NCBI GenBank assembly: GCA_963707575.1
Contig: OY970171.1
Coordinates: forward strand, 1,426,001 to 1,490,000
Length of the DNA stretch: 64,000 nucleotides
Source of the DNA: Gaiellasilicea sp963707575
GTDB taxonomy: Bacteria; Actinomycetota; Thermoleophilia; Gaiellales; Gaiellaceae
Direction of reading: 5' to 3'
The translations under genes were made by a program, and so were the position numbers. This document shows, piece after piece, positions 1 through 8,218 of the stretch; position 1 is the first letter of the stretch, and the number at the start of each line of letters is the position of its first letter. The notes below the pieces were generated by a model, which ran no database searches, was not told the origin of the DNA, and saw only the letters and a program-made list of their open reading frames with translations.

Positions 1-593
1 CCCATCACGACCACCTGCGCGGTCTCGTCGAAGCCGTCGAGCTCCACGAGCAGCTGGTTCAGAGTCTGATCGTGCTCGCGGTTCATGCCGCCGCCCTGGC
101 GGGCGGTGCCGACGGCGTCGAGCTCGTCGATGAAGACGATCGCGGGCGCGTTCTTGCGCGCCTCCTGGAAGAGCTTGCGGATCCGCGAGGCGCCGAGACC
201 GGCGAACATCTCCACGAACGCGGAGGCGCTCTGCGAGTAGAACTTCGCGCCCGACTCGTGGGCGACGGCCTTCGCGAGCAGCGTCTTTCCGGTCCCGGGC
301 GGGCCGTACAGCAGCATCCCCTTGGGGACGCGCGCACCGAGCCGCGTGAAGCGCTTGGGGTGCTTGAGGAAGTCGACGACTTCCTGCAGCTCGGCCTTCG
401 CCTCCTCGGCGCCGGCGACGTCGTCCCACGTGACGATGCCGCCGGACGTCGCCTCCACCGACTGCGGCTTGACGCGTGGCATGTACTGCAGCGTGCGCCA
501 GAGCAGGTAGATGATCAGACCGAAGAAGACGATCGGAAGCCACGTCAGCGCGTACTGGCCCAGCTCGTGCAACCACTCCCCAAAGTCCGGCAT
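1..593 (-). CDS. ftsH: FtsH-like AAA ATPase/protease, N-terminal 197 residues (cut by window edge)
   Basis: Start codon at 591-593 with a good ribosome site (AGGAGG) just upstream; the gene runs off the left edge, so the protease half is not visible. The protein has one hydrophobic segment (about residues 16-34), then an AAA domain with Walker A GPPGTGKT (97-104), Walker B IVFIDE (152-157) and the FtsH-typical stretch ending TLNQLLVELDGF. In the family this is a membrane-bound ATP-dependent zinc metalloprotease acting in membrane-protein quality control. Oddity: classical FtsH has two membrane segments around an extracytoplasmic domain; here only one segment and about 55 residues precede the AAA domain. 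The HExxH zinc site would lie outside the window, so a protease-less AAA protein cannot be excluded. Confidence 0.8.
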   Translation of the reverse strand, partial: MPDFGEWLHELGQYALTWLPIVFFGLIIYLLWRTLQYMPRVKPQSVEATSGGIVTWDDVAGAEEAKAELQEVVDFLKHPKRFTRLGARVPKGMLLYGPPGTGKTLLAKAVAHESGAKFYSQSASAFVEMFAGLGASRIRKLFQEARKNAPAIVFIDELDAVGTARQGGGMNREHDQTLNQLLVELDGFDETAQVVVM

Positions 594-614
594 CGTCCTC
601 CTATCGGCAGCAGG

Positions 615-1151
615 CTACCGCGGCTGAAGTGTCACCATGAGCACGGCCTCTCGCAAGGAGACCTGCACCTCGACCGCGGCCACCCGCGGGTGTCCGAGCC
701 AGAGCTCGCGCACCGGATCCGGCCCGGCGCGTCCGGGCGTGAGGTCGTCCAGCACGAGCGTGCCGCCCGTCGCGAGCAGGCCGACGATCTCCTCGTGCGC
801 CTTCGCCTTGCCGCCGTCGGCGAAGAGGAGGTCGAACGGCGCCTCCTGGGGCAGCACCTCCCGCCAGTCGCCCACGAGCACGCGAGCGTGCTCGTCGCCC
901 GCGAGCAGCTCGGCGGCCGCGGCCGCCAGCTCGGGGTCGAGCTCCACGGTGACGAAGGCGGCGCCCGGTGACAGCGCCGAGAGCATCCACGCAGCGCCGA
1001 CGCCACAGCCAGTCCCGATCTCCGCCACACGCGCGCGGCCGCGCTGGCCGGCGAGAACGTGGAGCAGGCGGCCCGTCTCGACGCTGCACGACTTCCCGAA
1101 GCGGTGCCGCTCGGCCAGCGCGAGCGCTCGTTCGACCAGCGGCGGAAGCAC
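615..1151 (-). CDS. Class I SAM-dependent methyltransferase (O-methyltransferase type)
   Basis: 178 residues from a GTG start. A glycine-rich SAM motif VAEIGTGCG lies at residues 42-50 and an acidic SAM-ribose residue ends strand 2 (FVTVELD, about 66-72). A later DLLFADGGKAK segment resembles the catechol/caffeoyl-CoA O-methyltransferase family, where that aspartate binds metal. It ends 21 bp from the FtsH-like gene on the same strand and is divergent from the hydrolase at 1169, with only 17 bp between the two start codons, so both promoters must overlap coding sequence. The substrate cannot be told from sequence. Confidence 0.75.
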   Translation of the reverse strand: MLPPLVERALALAERHRFGKSCSVETGRLLHVLAGQRGRARVAEIGTGCGVGAAWMLSALSPGAAFVTVELDPELAAAAAELLAGDEHARVLVGDWREVLPQEAPFDLLFADGGKAKAHEEIVGLLATGGTLVLDDLTPGRAGPDPVRELWLGHPRVAAVEVQVSLREAVLMVTLQPR

Positions 1152-1168
1152 GCTGCAAGACTAGTCCC

Positions 1169-2206
1169 ATGCTGCCGCTGCCCCCGCACTGGAACCCGGA
1201 CGGGGTCGGTGAGATCCGCCGCGTGGACTACAGCGGCGCCTTCGAGGACGCGGGCCGCTGGCGGGAGGAGCACGCGCTCGCTCCTGCGGCGCAGGATCAC
1301 TTCCGGATCGCGCTCGTCGCCGTCGACGTCCAGAACACGTTCTGCACCCCCGGCTTCGAGCTCTTCGTCGCCGGACGCTCCGGTACGGGAGCGCTCGACG
1401 ACTCCCGCCGGCTGTGCGAGTTCGTCTATCGCAACCTGGACGCGATCACGCAGGCGTTCCCCACGCTCGACACGCACCAGGCGATCCAGATCTTCCACCG
1501 CGTGCTGCTCGAGGATCGGGACGGCCGGCCGCCGGACCCGTTCACCAACATCTCGGCGGCGGACGTGGCCGAGGGCCGCTGGCGCGTGAACCGGGCCGCC
1601 GCCGAGGGGCTCGGCCTCGATGCGAGCTACGCGGACGAGCACCTGCGCTACTACACCCGAACACTGGAGGAAGGCGGTAAGTACAGCCTGACGGTCTGGC
1701 CGTTCCACGCCATGCAGGGCGGGATCGGCCATGCGCTGGTGCCGGCGCTGGAGGAAGCGCTCTTCTTCCACACGATCGCCCGCTACGCGCCGGTGGGGTT
1801 CCAGCCGAAGGGCGACAACCCGCTGACCGAGCACTACTCGATGCTCGGCCCCGAAGTGGAGGAGGATCAGGAGGGCGAGCCGCTCGGCCGGCGCAACCAG
1901 CCGCTGATCGAAGAACTGCTGCGCTTCGACGCGGTCGTGATCGCCGGGCAGGCCAAAAGCCACTGCGTGGCATGGACGATCCAGGACCTCCTCCACGACC
2001 CGACCGTGCAGGAGCGCGGGCTCGAAGAGAAGGTCTACCTGCTCGAGGACTGCACGTCGCCGGTCGTCGTCCCCGGCGCCGACTACACGGACGACGCCGA
2101 CGCCGCGTTCGTGCGCTTCGCGGAAGCAGGCGCGCACGTCGTGCGCTCGACGGAGCCGCTGGCCGAGTGGCCGGGCGCCGTCGGGGCGGCCTTCGGCTCC
2201 GGCTAG
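1169..2206 (+). CDS. Isochorismatase-fold cysteine hydrolase, nicotinamidase-like
   Basis: 345 residues from the ATG at 1169. The isochorismatase/nicotinamidase fold is shown by the catalytic aspartate in AVDVQNTFCTPG (D53) and the nucleophilic cysteine in GQAKSHCVAWT (C266); a WPFHAMQGG stretch resembles the WP-H metal/oxyanion region of nicotinamidases. It is much longer than PncA (about 190-210 residues), with a long insert between the aspartate and the WP-H motif. Its stop faces, 16 bp away, the stop of nicotinate phosphoribosyltransferase, the next enzyme after nicotinamidase in NAD salvage. A nicotinamidase role is therefore attractive but inferred; another amidase of this superfamily is possible. 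Confidence 0.7.
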   Translation: MLPLPPHWNPDGVGEIRRVDYSGAFEDAGRWREEHALAPAAQDHFRIALVAVDVQNTFCTPGFELFVAGRSGTGALDDSRRLCEFVYRNLDAITQAFPTLDTHQAIQIFHRVLLEDRDGRPPDPFTNISAADVAEGRWRVNRAAAEGLGLDASYADEHLRYYTRTLEEGGKYSLTVWPFHAMQGGIGHALVPALEEALFFHTIARYAPVGFQPKGDNPLTEHYSMLGPEVEEDQEGEPLGRRNQPLIEELLRFDAVVIAGQAKSHCVAWTIQDLLHDPTVQERGLEEKVYLLEDCTSPVVVPGADYTDDADAAFVRFAEAGAHVVRSTEPLAEWPGAVGAAFGSG

Positions 2207-2222
2207 CGCGCCGCGCGTTGTC

Positions 2223-3308
2223 CTAGGTGACGAGCTCGAGCCGCGGGTTCGGGCGGTAGCGGCGGCCGACCTTGGCCGACGGACGCCCGTCCGTCAGGAC
2301 GATGTCGGCGGTGAAGTCGTTCTGTCCGCGGATCAGCGACGAGCCGATCCCGTAGGCATCGACCGGCACGCCCAGCCGCTCGAATTGCTCCAGCTTCTCG
2401 ACGGTGAAGCCGCCGGAGGCGACGATCTTCACGCGCTCGAACCCGTCGGCGTCGAGGGCCGCCCGCACCTTGCGCACCAGCCGCTCGTTGACACCGCGCG
2501 GGTCGAAGTCGCCCATCTCGTCCCAGAGGGAGCGGTCGACGAGCTGGCCGGACGTGTCGAGCCGGACGCCCCAGAGCCGGGGGCCGAGCGCCCGGGCCAC
2601 CTCGAGCGCGGTGCGCACGGAGTCGTTCTCGAAGTCGACGAGGACGACGATGTTCATGTCGTCGCCTGCCCACTCGGCGAACTTCGTCGCAGCGAGCACG
2701 GAGTTGCCGCCGTACGAGGCGATCAGCGCGTGCGGCACTGTGCCGACGCCGCGACCGCCCCACCAGGAGGCCTGCGCGTCGGAGGTGACGCCGATGGACT
2801 GGCCCACCATCGCGCCGGCGACGTACGCCGCGTAGCCATCACCGGTCTGGACGCGGTGATGGTCGTGGCGCGCAGGCATGAAGATGATCGGCTTGCCGCC
2901 GGCCGCCTTCACCACGCGCTCGACGTTGGTCGTGATCAGCGTCCGCCGCGTGAGCACCCCGAGGTAGACGGTCTCGAGATGGGCGAAGAGCGTGTAGTCG
3001 CCCTCGATCGTGAGGACGGTCTCCCAGGGCGCGACGCGATCCCCGTCGTAGAGAGCGTGCACCGTCAGCGCCTCCCAGTCGTGCGAGCAGAGCTTGAGCA
3101 CGGCGATCGACTCGTCGACGCCGCCGAGCATCGCCTCCTCGCGCTGGAACACCTGCATCACGACCCGAGGCCGCCGGCCGTCCGCGAGCAGCGCGTCGCG
3201 CGTGTGGTTGAAGTACGCGTCGGTGTAGTAGCCCTCGCGCATCTTCTCGACCGGGAGGTCGAAGACCTCCGGCGAGAGCCTTTCTCTAGGCCGTTCGGTC
3301 GTCGCCAT
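2223..3308 (-). CDS. pncB: Nicotinate phosphoribosyltransferase
   Basis: 361 residues. NAPRTase joins nicotinate to PRPP, with ATP hydrolysis, to give nicotinate mononucleotide in the Preiss-Handler route to NAD. Family features seen: N-terminal EKMREGYYTDAYFN substrate-binding region, the central GVRLDTSGQL segment and the C-terminal VKIVASGGFT-EKL and YGIGSSL motifs characteristic of this PRTase fold. The gene is the last of a six-gene minus-strand run; its start overlaps the end of the DUF1385 gene by 23 nt, suggesting translational coupling. The adjacent nicotinamidase-like hydrolase could supply its substrate. Confidence 0.92.
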   Translation of the reverse strand: MATTERPRERLSPEVFDLPVEKMREGYYTDAYFNHTRDALLADGRRPRVVMQVFQREEAMLGGVDESIAVLKLCSHDWEALTVHALYDGDRVAPWETVLTIEGDYTLFAHLETVYLGVLTRRTLITTNVERVVKAAGGKPIIFMPARHDHHRVQTGDGYAAYVAGAMVGQSIGVTSDAQASWWGGRGVGTVPHALIASYGGNSVLAATKFAEWAGDDMNIVVLVDFENDSVRTALEVARALGPRLWGVRLDTSGQLVDRSLWDEMGDFDPRGVNERLVRKVRAALDADGFERVKIVASGGFTVEKLEQFERLGVPVDAYGIGSSLIRGQNDFTADIVLTDGRPSAKVGRRYRPNPRLELVT

Positions 3309-4080
3309 CTTCCAGCTCCAGACACGCCGCGAGCGCGGCCTCGGCGACCTCGAGCTGCGCGGGCGACGGCTCGGCCGTCGCGATCCGGGCCTGAAGCTCG
3401 TGGCCGGGCCGCGCCAGCGCCTTGGCGAGCGGGTGGCCTGGATGCCTCGTCATCCAGCCGAAGACCTCGACGGCGGCGCCGACGGCGGCGACCGACCCGG
3501 CGACGCGGGCCGGGCCTCGCACCGACCTGGGAGCGCGCGCGACGAGCACGTTGCCGACCGCGGAGGCGGCGAGCAGCGGCCCGATCAGATGCGAGCCGCA
3601 GCGCTCGTGCTCCTTCGCGCGCTTCTCGCCGTGCTCGTAGCTCCCGATCGAGACGTGCTCGGCCCCGTGATATGCGGCCAGCTCGCCGCCGCGCAGCGCC
3701 AGCAGCGCCGGTGCGAGCGAGAGCGAGCCGGCGAGGAGCTCACGCGCCGCCTCGCCCAGCCGGTCCGAGCGACGTACGACCTGGACCGTCAGCGCACTCG
3801 CGATCGTCGCCGCCAGCACGACCGGCCGCTCGAAGGGAAGGCGTGCCTCGGGTAGGCGCCGGCGCAGCTCGGGGATGAAGGCGAACGCCTCCGCGAGCCG
3901 CAACGGCCCGCGGAGGAACGGCTGCTGGATCCCCGGCGCGAGCAGGCGCTTCCGCGCCGAGACCACCTTGATCTCGCCCTCGGGCAGCCGCACGGCACAC
4001 GCCCAGCTGGTCGGGCCGTGCACGAGCACCCCGTTCGAGAGCGCCATACCGCCGAGCCGGATCTTGGTCTCCTCCGTCAT
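3286..4080 (-). CDS. DUF1385 family protein
   Basis: 264 residues from the ATG at 4078-4080, which overlaps the pabC stop codon as ATGA. The protein carries the family hallmark YHGAEHVSIGSYE (137-149), with conserved histidines and glutamates that look metal-binding, and hydrophobic segments near 85-100, 117-130 and 175-205. The family's function is not established; members are predicted membrane-associated enzymes. Here it sits in an operon between p-aminobenzoate synthesis and nicotinate salvage, which does not by itself reveal its job. Confidence 0.8.
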   Translation of the reverse strand: MTEETKIRLGGMALSNGVLVHGPTSWACAVRLPEGEIKVVSARKRLLAPGIQQPFLRGPLRLAEAFAFIPELRRRLPEARLPFERPVVLAATIASALTVQVVRRSDRLGEAARELLAGSLSLAPALLALRGGELAAYHGAEHVSIGSYEHGEKRAKEHERCGSHLIGPLLAASAVGNVLVARAPRSVRGPARVAGSVAAVGAAVEVFGWMTRHPGHPLAKALARPGHELQARIATAEPSPAQLEVAEAALAACLELEDGDDRTA

Positions 4081-4964
4081 GCTCGGACCATAGCCGCTCG
4101 CCGCAGGGCCGCCTGGAGCTCGTCGGCGGCCGGCCCGCGACCGAGCGTCCCGCCGTCCAGCTCGACGACGGGCATGACCTCCCGCACCGACGAGGAGGTG
4201 AACGCCTCCTCCGCCCGCGCGAGCTCGGCGAGCGGGAAGGCGCCCTCGACCACGTCGTACTCGAGCCCGTGGGCGAGCTCGATCACGGCGGCACGCGTTA
4301 CCCCGGCCAGAATGCCGAGGTCGAGCGACGGCGTCAGCAGCGTGCGGCCGCGGCGCCACCAGATGTTGGTCGTCGGCCCTTCGAGCACCACCTCCTGCGC
4401 GTCGACGAAGACGGCATCGTCCGCGCCGCCCCGCCTGGCCTCCGCCTCCGCGGCCATGTTGACTGCGTAGCTCGTGGACTTCACGCCCGGGAGGAGCCAC
4501 GGCGCGTCGGCTCGAACGCCCCGGAGCGAGATCAGCCGCTGGCCTCGCTCGCGCAGGTCGTCGAGGTGGTCGGGGAGCGCGCTGACCAGGGCTAGGGAGA
4601 GCGGCGTGGGCGTCCAGTACAGGCGCAGGACGGCGTCCGGGACGCCCGCGGCTTCGATCGCCTGGCCTGCGAGGTCCTCGAGCTCCAGGCCGTTCACCGT
4701 CGGCAGCCCGATCCGCTCTGCCGACTGGGCGAGCCTCGCGAGGTGCTCGGAGAGCCGGAAGCCCTCGCCGCCGTAGATCCGCACCGTCTCGAACGCAGCC
4801 CGACCGCGCAGCAGCGCCTCGTCGTCCGCACGCAGCACCGGCTCGGCCGGGTCCACGACGCCGCGCCCGCCGACGGCCAACGCAAGGAGGCTGTTGCCCG
4901 CTCCGGCACCGGCAGAGCCGGCACCTCCGCTCCTGGGCGGCTCCGTCGAGCCTATGCCGCTCAT
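4077..4964 (-). CDS. pabC: Aminodeoxychorismate lyase-type PLP enzyme (class IV aminotransferase)
   Basis: 295 residues from the ATG at 4962-4964, which overlaps the pabB stop codon (ATGA); a longer in-frame extension into pabB was rejected for that reason. Fold-type IV PLP enzyme: the Schiff-base lysine is in PGVKSTSY (K162), followed by a D-amino-transferase/lyase signature containing EGPTTNIWW and the phosphate-binding GVTRAAVIEL. Adjacent pabB makes aminodeoxychorismate, so this enzyme most likely releases p-aminobenzoate and pyruvate for folate synthesis. A branched-chain or D-amino-acid aminotransferase is the alternative. The first 25 residues are a Gly/Ala/Ser-rich tail not typical of the family. 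Confidence 0.85.
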   Translation of the reverse strand: MSGIGSTEPPRSGGAGSAGAGAGNSLLALAVGGRGVVDPAEPVLRADDEALLRGRAAFETVRIYGGEGFRLSEHLARLAQSAERIGLPTVNGLELEDLAGQAIEAAGVPDAVLRLYWTPTPLSLALVSALPDHLDDLRERGQRLISLRGVRADAPWLLPGVKSTSYAVNMAAEAEARRGGADDAVFVDAQEVVLEGPTTNIWWRRGRTLLTPSLDLGILAGVTRAAVIELAHGLEYDVVEGAFPLAELARAEEAFTSSSVREVMPVVELDGGTLGRGPAADELQAALRRAAMVRA

Positions 4965-6004
4965 GCCGGCACCTCGACGGGAGCACCGATCGCGGCCAGC
5001 AACGGACGCGCCTTCGTCCACGACTCCTCGAGCTCCTCGGCGGGATCCGAGTCCCAGACGATGCCGCCGCCGACCCAGAGGTGGATGCGTCCCTCGGCCA
5101 CCGCGAAGGTCCGGATCGTGAGTGCCAGCTCGAGGTCGCCGTTGCCGCGGACGACGCCAAGCGCTCCCATCGAAGCCCCGCGGCCGACGGGCTCGAGGCG
5201 CGCGATCTCGTCGAGCGCCGCGAGCTTCGGCGCGCCGGTGACGGAGCCGCCGGGGAAGGTGGCACCGAGCAGCTCGGCCAGGCCCACCCCGTCACGCACC
5301 GTCCCCTCCACCGTCGAGACGAGGTGAGTGACACCGGCGAGCTCGCGCTCGGCCATCAGCTCGGGCCAGCGCACCGAGCCCGGCTCGCAGACGCGCGAGA
5401 GGTCGTTGCGCTCCAGATCGACGATCATCAGGTGCTCCGCCTCGTCCTTCTCGCCCTCGACGTGGACGCCGAGCGGACGCGTCCCCTTGATCGGCATCGT
5501 CCACACCCGCCGCCCGCTCCGGGCCAGGAAGAGCTCGGGCGACGCGGACGCGATCGCCCAGCCGTCGCCGGCCAGGTAGGGCGCCAGCGGCCGCAGAGGG
5601 GCGAGCGCGGCGGCGAGGCCGCCCGGGTCGCCGTCGAACGGCGCCGAGAGATGCTGGACGAGGTTGACCTGGTACACGTCCCCCCGCTCGATCGCCGCGC
5701 GCACCGACTGCACGGCCTGCAGGTAGTCGGCGTCCCCCCAAGTGCGTTCCCACTGCGCCACCCTGAACGACTCCTTCACCCACTGCTCCACGCCGTACGG
5801 AGCGCGGACGCGACAGGCGGCGAGCGGGAGCGGGCAGGGCTCGGAGGGCGGTGGGCCGAGGCCCCGGCGCAGCGGCTCCGAGAGGCCGTAGCCGAGATAG
5901 AGATCCGCCGCGAGGCGCTCGCCGCCGGGCGCGAAGAACCCGTGTTCGCGCAGGTACGACTCGATCCGCTCGAACGCCCCCTCCGGCGACCGCAGCTCGA
6001 ACAC
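4961..6004 (-). CDS. pabB: Aminodeoxychorismate synthase component I
   Basis: 347 residues, GTG start. Chorismate-binding enzyme. The PIKGTRP motif (171-177) carries the lysine (K173) that marks PabB rather than anthranilate synthase, which normally has PIAGTRRRG. Downstream lie ERNDLSRVC, the ATFPGGSVTGAPK loop and the C-terminal GGGIVWDSDP-EE chorismate/Mg site. Product: 4-amino-4-deoxychorismate, from chorismate and ammonia. No glutamine amidotransferase partner (PabA/TrpG) lies in the window, so it must use one encoded elsewhere. The N-terminal domain is shorter than in E. coli PabB (about 450 residues). It lies 2 bp after the M20 hydrolase stop and overlaps pabC by 4 nt. Confidence 0.9.
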   Translation of the reverse strand: MFELRSPEGAFERIESYLREHGFFAPGGERLAADLYLGYGLSEPLRRGLGPPPSEPCPLPLAACRVRAPYGVEQWVKESFRVAQWERTWGDADYLQAVQSVRAAIERGDVYQVNLVQHLSAPFDGDPGGLAAALAPLRPLAPYLAGDGWAIASASPELFLARSGRRVWTMPIKGTRPLGVHVEGEKDEAEHLMIVDLERNDLSRVCEPGSVRWPELMAERELAGVTHLVSTVEGTVRDGVGLAELLGATFPGGSVTGAPKLAALDEIARLEPVGRGASMGALGVVRGNGDLELALTIRTFAVAEGRIHLWVGGGIVWDSDPAEELEESWTKARPLLAAIGAPVEVPA

Positions 6005-6006
6005 GG

Positions 6007-7299
6007 CTACCCCAGGGAGCGTGCGGCGTGGCGCAGGAACTCGACGCCGAGCTCGAGATCGTCCACGTGCACGCGCTCGTCGGCGGAGTGGATCAGGCGC
6101 GCGGCCAGCTCGGGATCCATCGTCCGCATCGGGAAGAACCCGTACGCAACCGTGTCGAAGGCCGCCCGGAGCCAGTGCGAGTCGGTGAAGCCGGAGCAGC
6201 AGAGCGGCGCTACGCGGGCACCCGGCTCAATCTCGGCCACCCAGTCCTCGATCGCGCCCCAGAGCGGCGTCTCCATCGAGGAGCGCGTGCCGCCCCAGCG
6301 CTCGATCCACTCCAACGTGTAGTCCCCCTCTCCGAGCACGCCGCGCACGATCGGCTCCACCTCCTCCGGTGAGCGGCCGGCGAGGATGCGGCAGTCGACT
6401 GTGACGTCGCAGGTGCCGGGAATGACGTTGCGCGACGCCGAGGCCGCGATCATCGTCGGGGAGAGCGTGAACGAGAGCAGCGGCTCGATCAGCTCGGCCG
6501 CCAGGACGTCGAAGGCGCGAAGCCGCTCCAGCACCTGATCGGCCGGCGGCTCCTCCCCGAGCACCGCCGCGAGGAACGCTGCCACCTCGGGACCGATTTC
6601 GGCCTCGGGGCGGTAGAGGGCGAGCGCGTCGATCAGCCGCGCCGCCTTGACGAGCGCGTTGTCGGCGATCCCGGGCATCGACGCGTGGCCGCTGCGGCCG
6701 CGCACGCGCAGCAGGAACGGCGCCGTCATCTTCTCGGCGCTCGCGCAGAGGTAATAGGGCTTTCCCCCGAGCACGACTCGCTCCCCGCCCCCCTCGTTGA
6801 GCGCGTAGTCGACGCGCACCAGGTCGGGGTGCTCCTCGCACAGCCACTCGAGCCCGAAGCTCTTGCCCACCTCCTCGTCGGCCGCCGCGATCAGGACGAT
6901 GTCGCCCGGCGGCGTGTAGCCCTCCCGGGCGAGCGAGGCGAGGGCGACGGCGCTCGCCGCCACCTCGTTCTTCATGTCGAGCGCGCCCCGGCCCCAGACC
7001 TCGTCGCCGACGAGCTCGCCCGACCAGGGATCGCGTGTCCACTCCGCCGCGTCCGCGATCACCGTGTCCGTGTGGCAGAGGAAGGCGAGGGACGGCCCGT
7101 CCCCGCCCGGGAGTCGCGCGACGAGGTTCGCCCGCCCGGGATCACGTGCCGGCAGCTGCGCCTCGACCCCGCTCGTCGCCAGGTAGTCGCGCAGGCACTC
7201 CGCCGCCAGCGTCTCGTTTCCCGGGGGGTTGACGGTGTTCAGCCGGATCAGCTGCTGCAGCAGCCCGACGGCTTCGTCGCGCAGCGAGAGCGTCGCCAT
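6007..7299 (-). CDS. M20-family metallohydrolase (ArgE/DapE/carboxypeptidase type)
   Basis: 430 residues; ATG with ribosome site AGGAAGG 8 nt upstream, located inside the end of the preceding dioxygenase gene. M20 signatures: first zinc site LAFLCHTDTV (H76, D78), bridging aspartate in GRGALDMKN (D108), catalytic/ligand glutamates in AADEEVG (E142, E143) and the dimerisation-domain GRSGHAS-P motif. Family members remove acyl or peptidyl groups from amino acids. The gene begins 4 bp after the tryptophan 2,3-dioxygenase stop, so a link to kynurenine or an acylated amino acid is possible but unproven. Confidence 0.85.
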   Translation of the reverse strand: MATLSLRDEAVGLLQQLIRLNTVNPPGNETLAAECLRDYLATSGVEAQLPARDPGRANLVARLPGGDGPSLAFLCHTDTVIADAAEWTRDPWSGELVGDEVWGRGALDMKNEVAASAVALASLAREGYTPPGDIVLIAAADEEVGKSFGLEWLCEEHPDLVRVDYALNEGGGERVVLGGKPYYLCASAEKMTAPFLLRVRGRSGHASMPGIADNALVKAARLIDALALYRPEAEIGPEVAAFLAAVLGEEPPADQVLERLRAFDVLAAELIEPLLSFTLSPTMIAASASRNVIPGTCDVTVDCRILAGRSPEEVEPIVRGVLGEGDYTLEWIERWGGTRSSMETPLWGAIEDWVAEIEPGARVAPLCCSGFTDSHWLRAAFDTVAYGFFPMRTMDPELAARLIHSADERVHVDDLELGVEFLRHAARSLG

Positions 7300-7303
7300 C
7301 CGG

Positions 7304-8029
7304 TCAGCCTTCCTGTGAGAGAGCGGTCAGGTCGTTGCGCGCCCGCCAGAGCTCGGGGAAGAAGCTGTGGTGGATCAGGCGCCCGAGCACCTCGACCGGC
7401 GTCCCCTGCGTCCCGACGACCGAGTCGCCGATGATCCGCGCGACGACCTTGTAGTGGCGCACACGCCAGGTCGTGATCCGCTCGTCCCACTCCACGAGCG
7501 CCTCAGCGAGCTGGTAGAGCGACTCGTGCTCGCGGCCCCGGACGTACAGCTCGACGACGCTCAGCCCGGCCTCCTCGCGGAGCCGCTGGAAGGCCTGCCC
7601 GAGCAGCGGCGTCACGCGCCGGAGCTGACGCCACCCGGGCGAGTCGAAGCCGCTGCCGTGCCCCAGCACCTTGCGGATCTCCTGGTACTCCCAGGGCGAC
7701 ATCTGCTCGAGCATGTCGAGCTGATTGGTTGCGTAGACGAGGCAGAGCGCGCTGCGCCGGAGCAGCCGGAGCGCGGGATCGATCCCGCCCTCGCCGAGCA
7801 GCTCCGCTGCCGCCTCGACGTCGTTCCAGGCGAGCTTGAGCCAGAGCTCCGACGACTGGTGCGTGGTCTGGAAAAGGAGTTCGTCGCGGTGCACCCACTC
7901 GTCCGGCCCCTTCTGGAGCGCGAGCAGCTCGTCGGTGTTCAGATAGCGCTCGTAGTCGCTCTTCGCGTCGCCCGGCAGAACCGGCTCCGAGAAGTCCTCC
8001 GCCTCGTGACTCGCCACGCCGCGGAGCAT
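7304..8029 (-). CDS. kynA: Tryptophan 2,3-dioxygenase
   Basis: 241 residues, a little shorter than most bacterial TDOs. This heme enzyme opens the indole ring of tryptophan to N-formylkynurenine. The proximal heme ligand is in TTWRVRHYKVVARIIG (H192) and the distal histidine in LLFQTTHQSSELWLKL (H57), with the RIFPELW-like C-terminal motif HSFFPELWRAR. The substrate loop normally reads GTGGSSG; here it is GTQGTPVEV (206-214), a clear departure. No kynurenine formamidase or kynureninase lies in the window. It is the first gene of the run that continues through M20, pabB, pabC, DUF1385 and pncB; no strong ribosome site precedes the chosen ATG. Confidence 0.85.
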   Translation of the reverse strand: MLRGVASHEAEDFSEPVLPGDAKSDYERYLNTDELLALQKGPDEWVHRDELLFQTTHQSSELWLKLAWNDVEAAAELLGEGGIDPALRLLRRSALCLVYATNQLDMLEQMSPWEYQEIRKVLGHGSGFDSPGWRQLRRVTPLLGQAFQRLREEAGLSVVELYVRGREHESLYQLAEALVEWDERITTWRVRHYKVVARIIGDSVVGTQGTPVEVLGRLIHHSFFPELWRARNDLTALSQEG

Positions 8030-8218
8030 ACTTCGACCCGTGACGTACCTCGTTTCAACCTCGAACGCCCGCGCGTTCCTCGAGCGTCGCTCGCAGTGCC
8101 CGGCCGGAGGGGACAGTACGAGTGGTACGGCCCCGGAGAGCCGGGTGCTGCGAGCCGCGTCAGGCGCAGGCGGAGCCCGGCTCTGCCGGGCGGGAGCCGG
8201 TGCCGGCGAGGGGCGCGC
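8030..8218. promoter_or_regulatory. Divergent intergenic region between kynA and rarA
   Basis: 189 bp that must hold the promoters of the minus-strand kynA operon and of rarA. No clear -10/-35 hexamers stand out. Two short GC-rich hairpins are visible: CCCGG at 8132-8136 pairing with CCGGG at 8141-8145, and GCCCGG at 8175-8180 pairing with CCGGGC at 8186-8191. Their stems are too short to call a terminator or riboswitch with confidence. Confidence 0.4.

Noticed and set aside
3286..5334. A 682-residue protein with DUF1385 at its C-terminus
   Set aside because: The upstream part is an out-of-frame translation of pabB and pabC; DUF1385 has its own ATG at 4080 overlapping the pabC stop.
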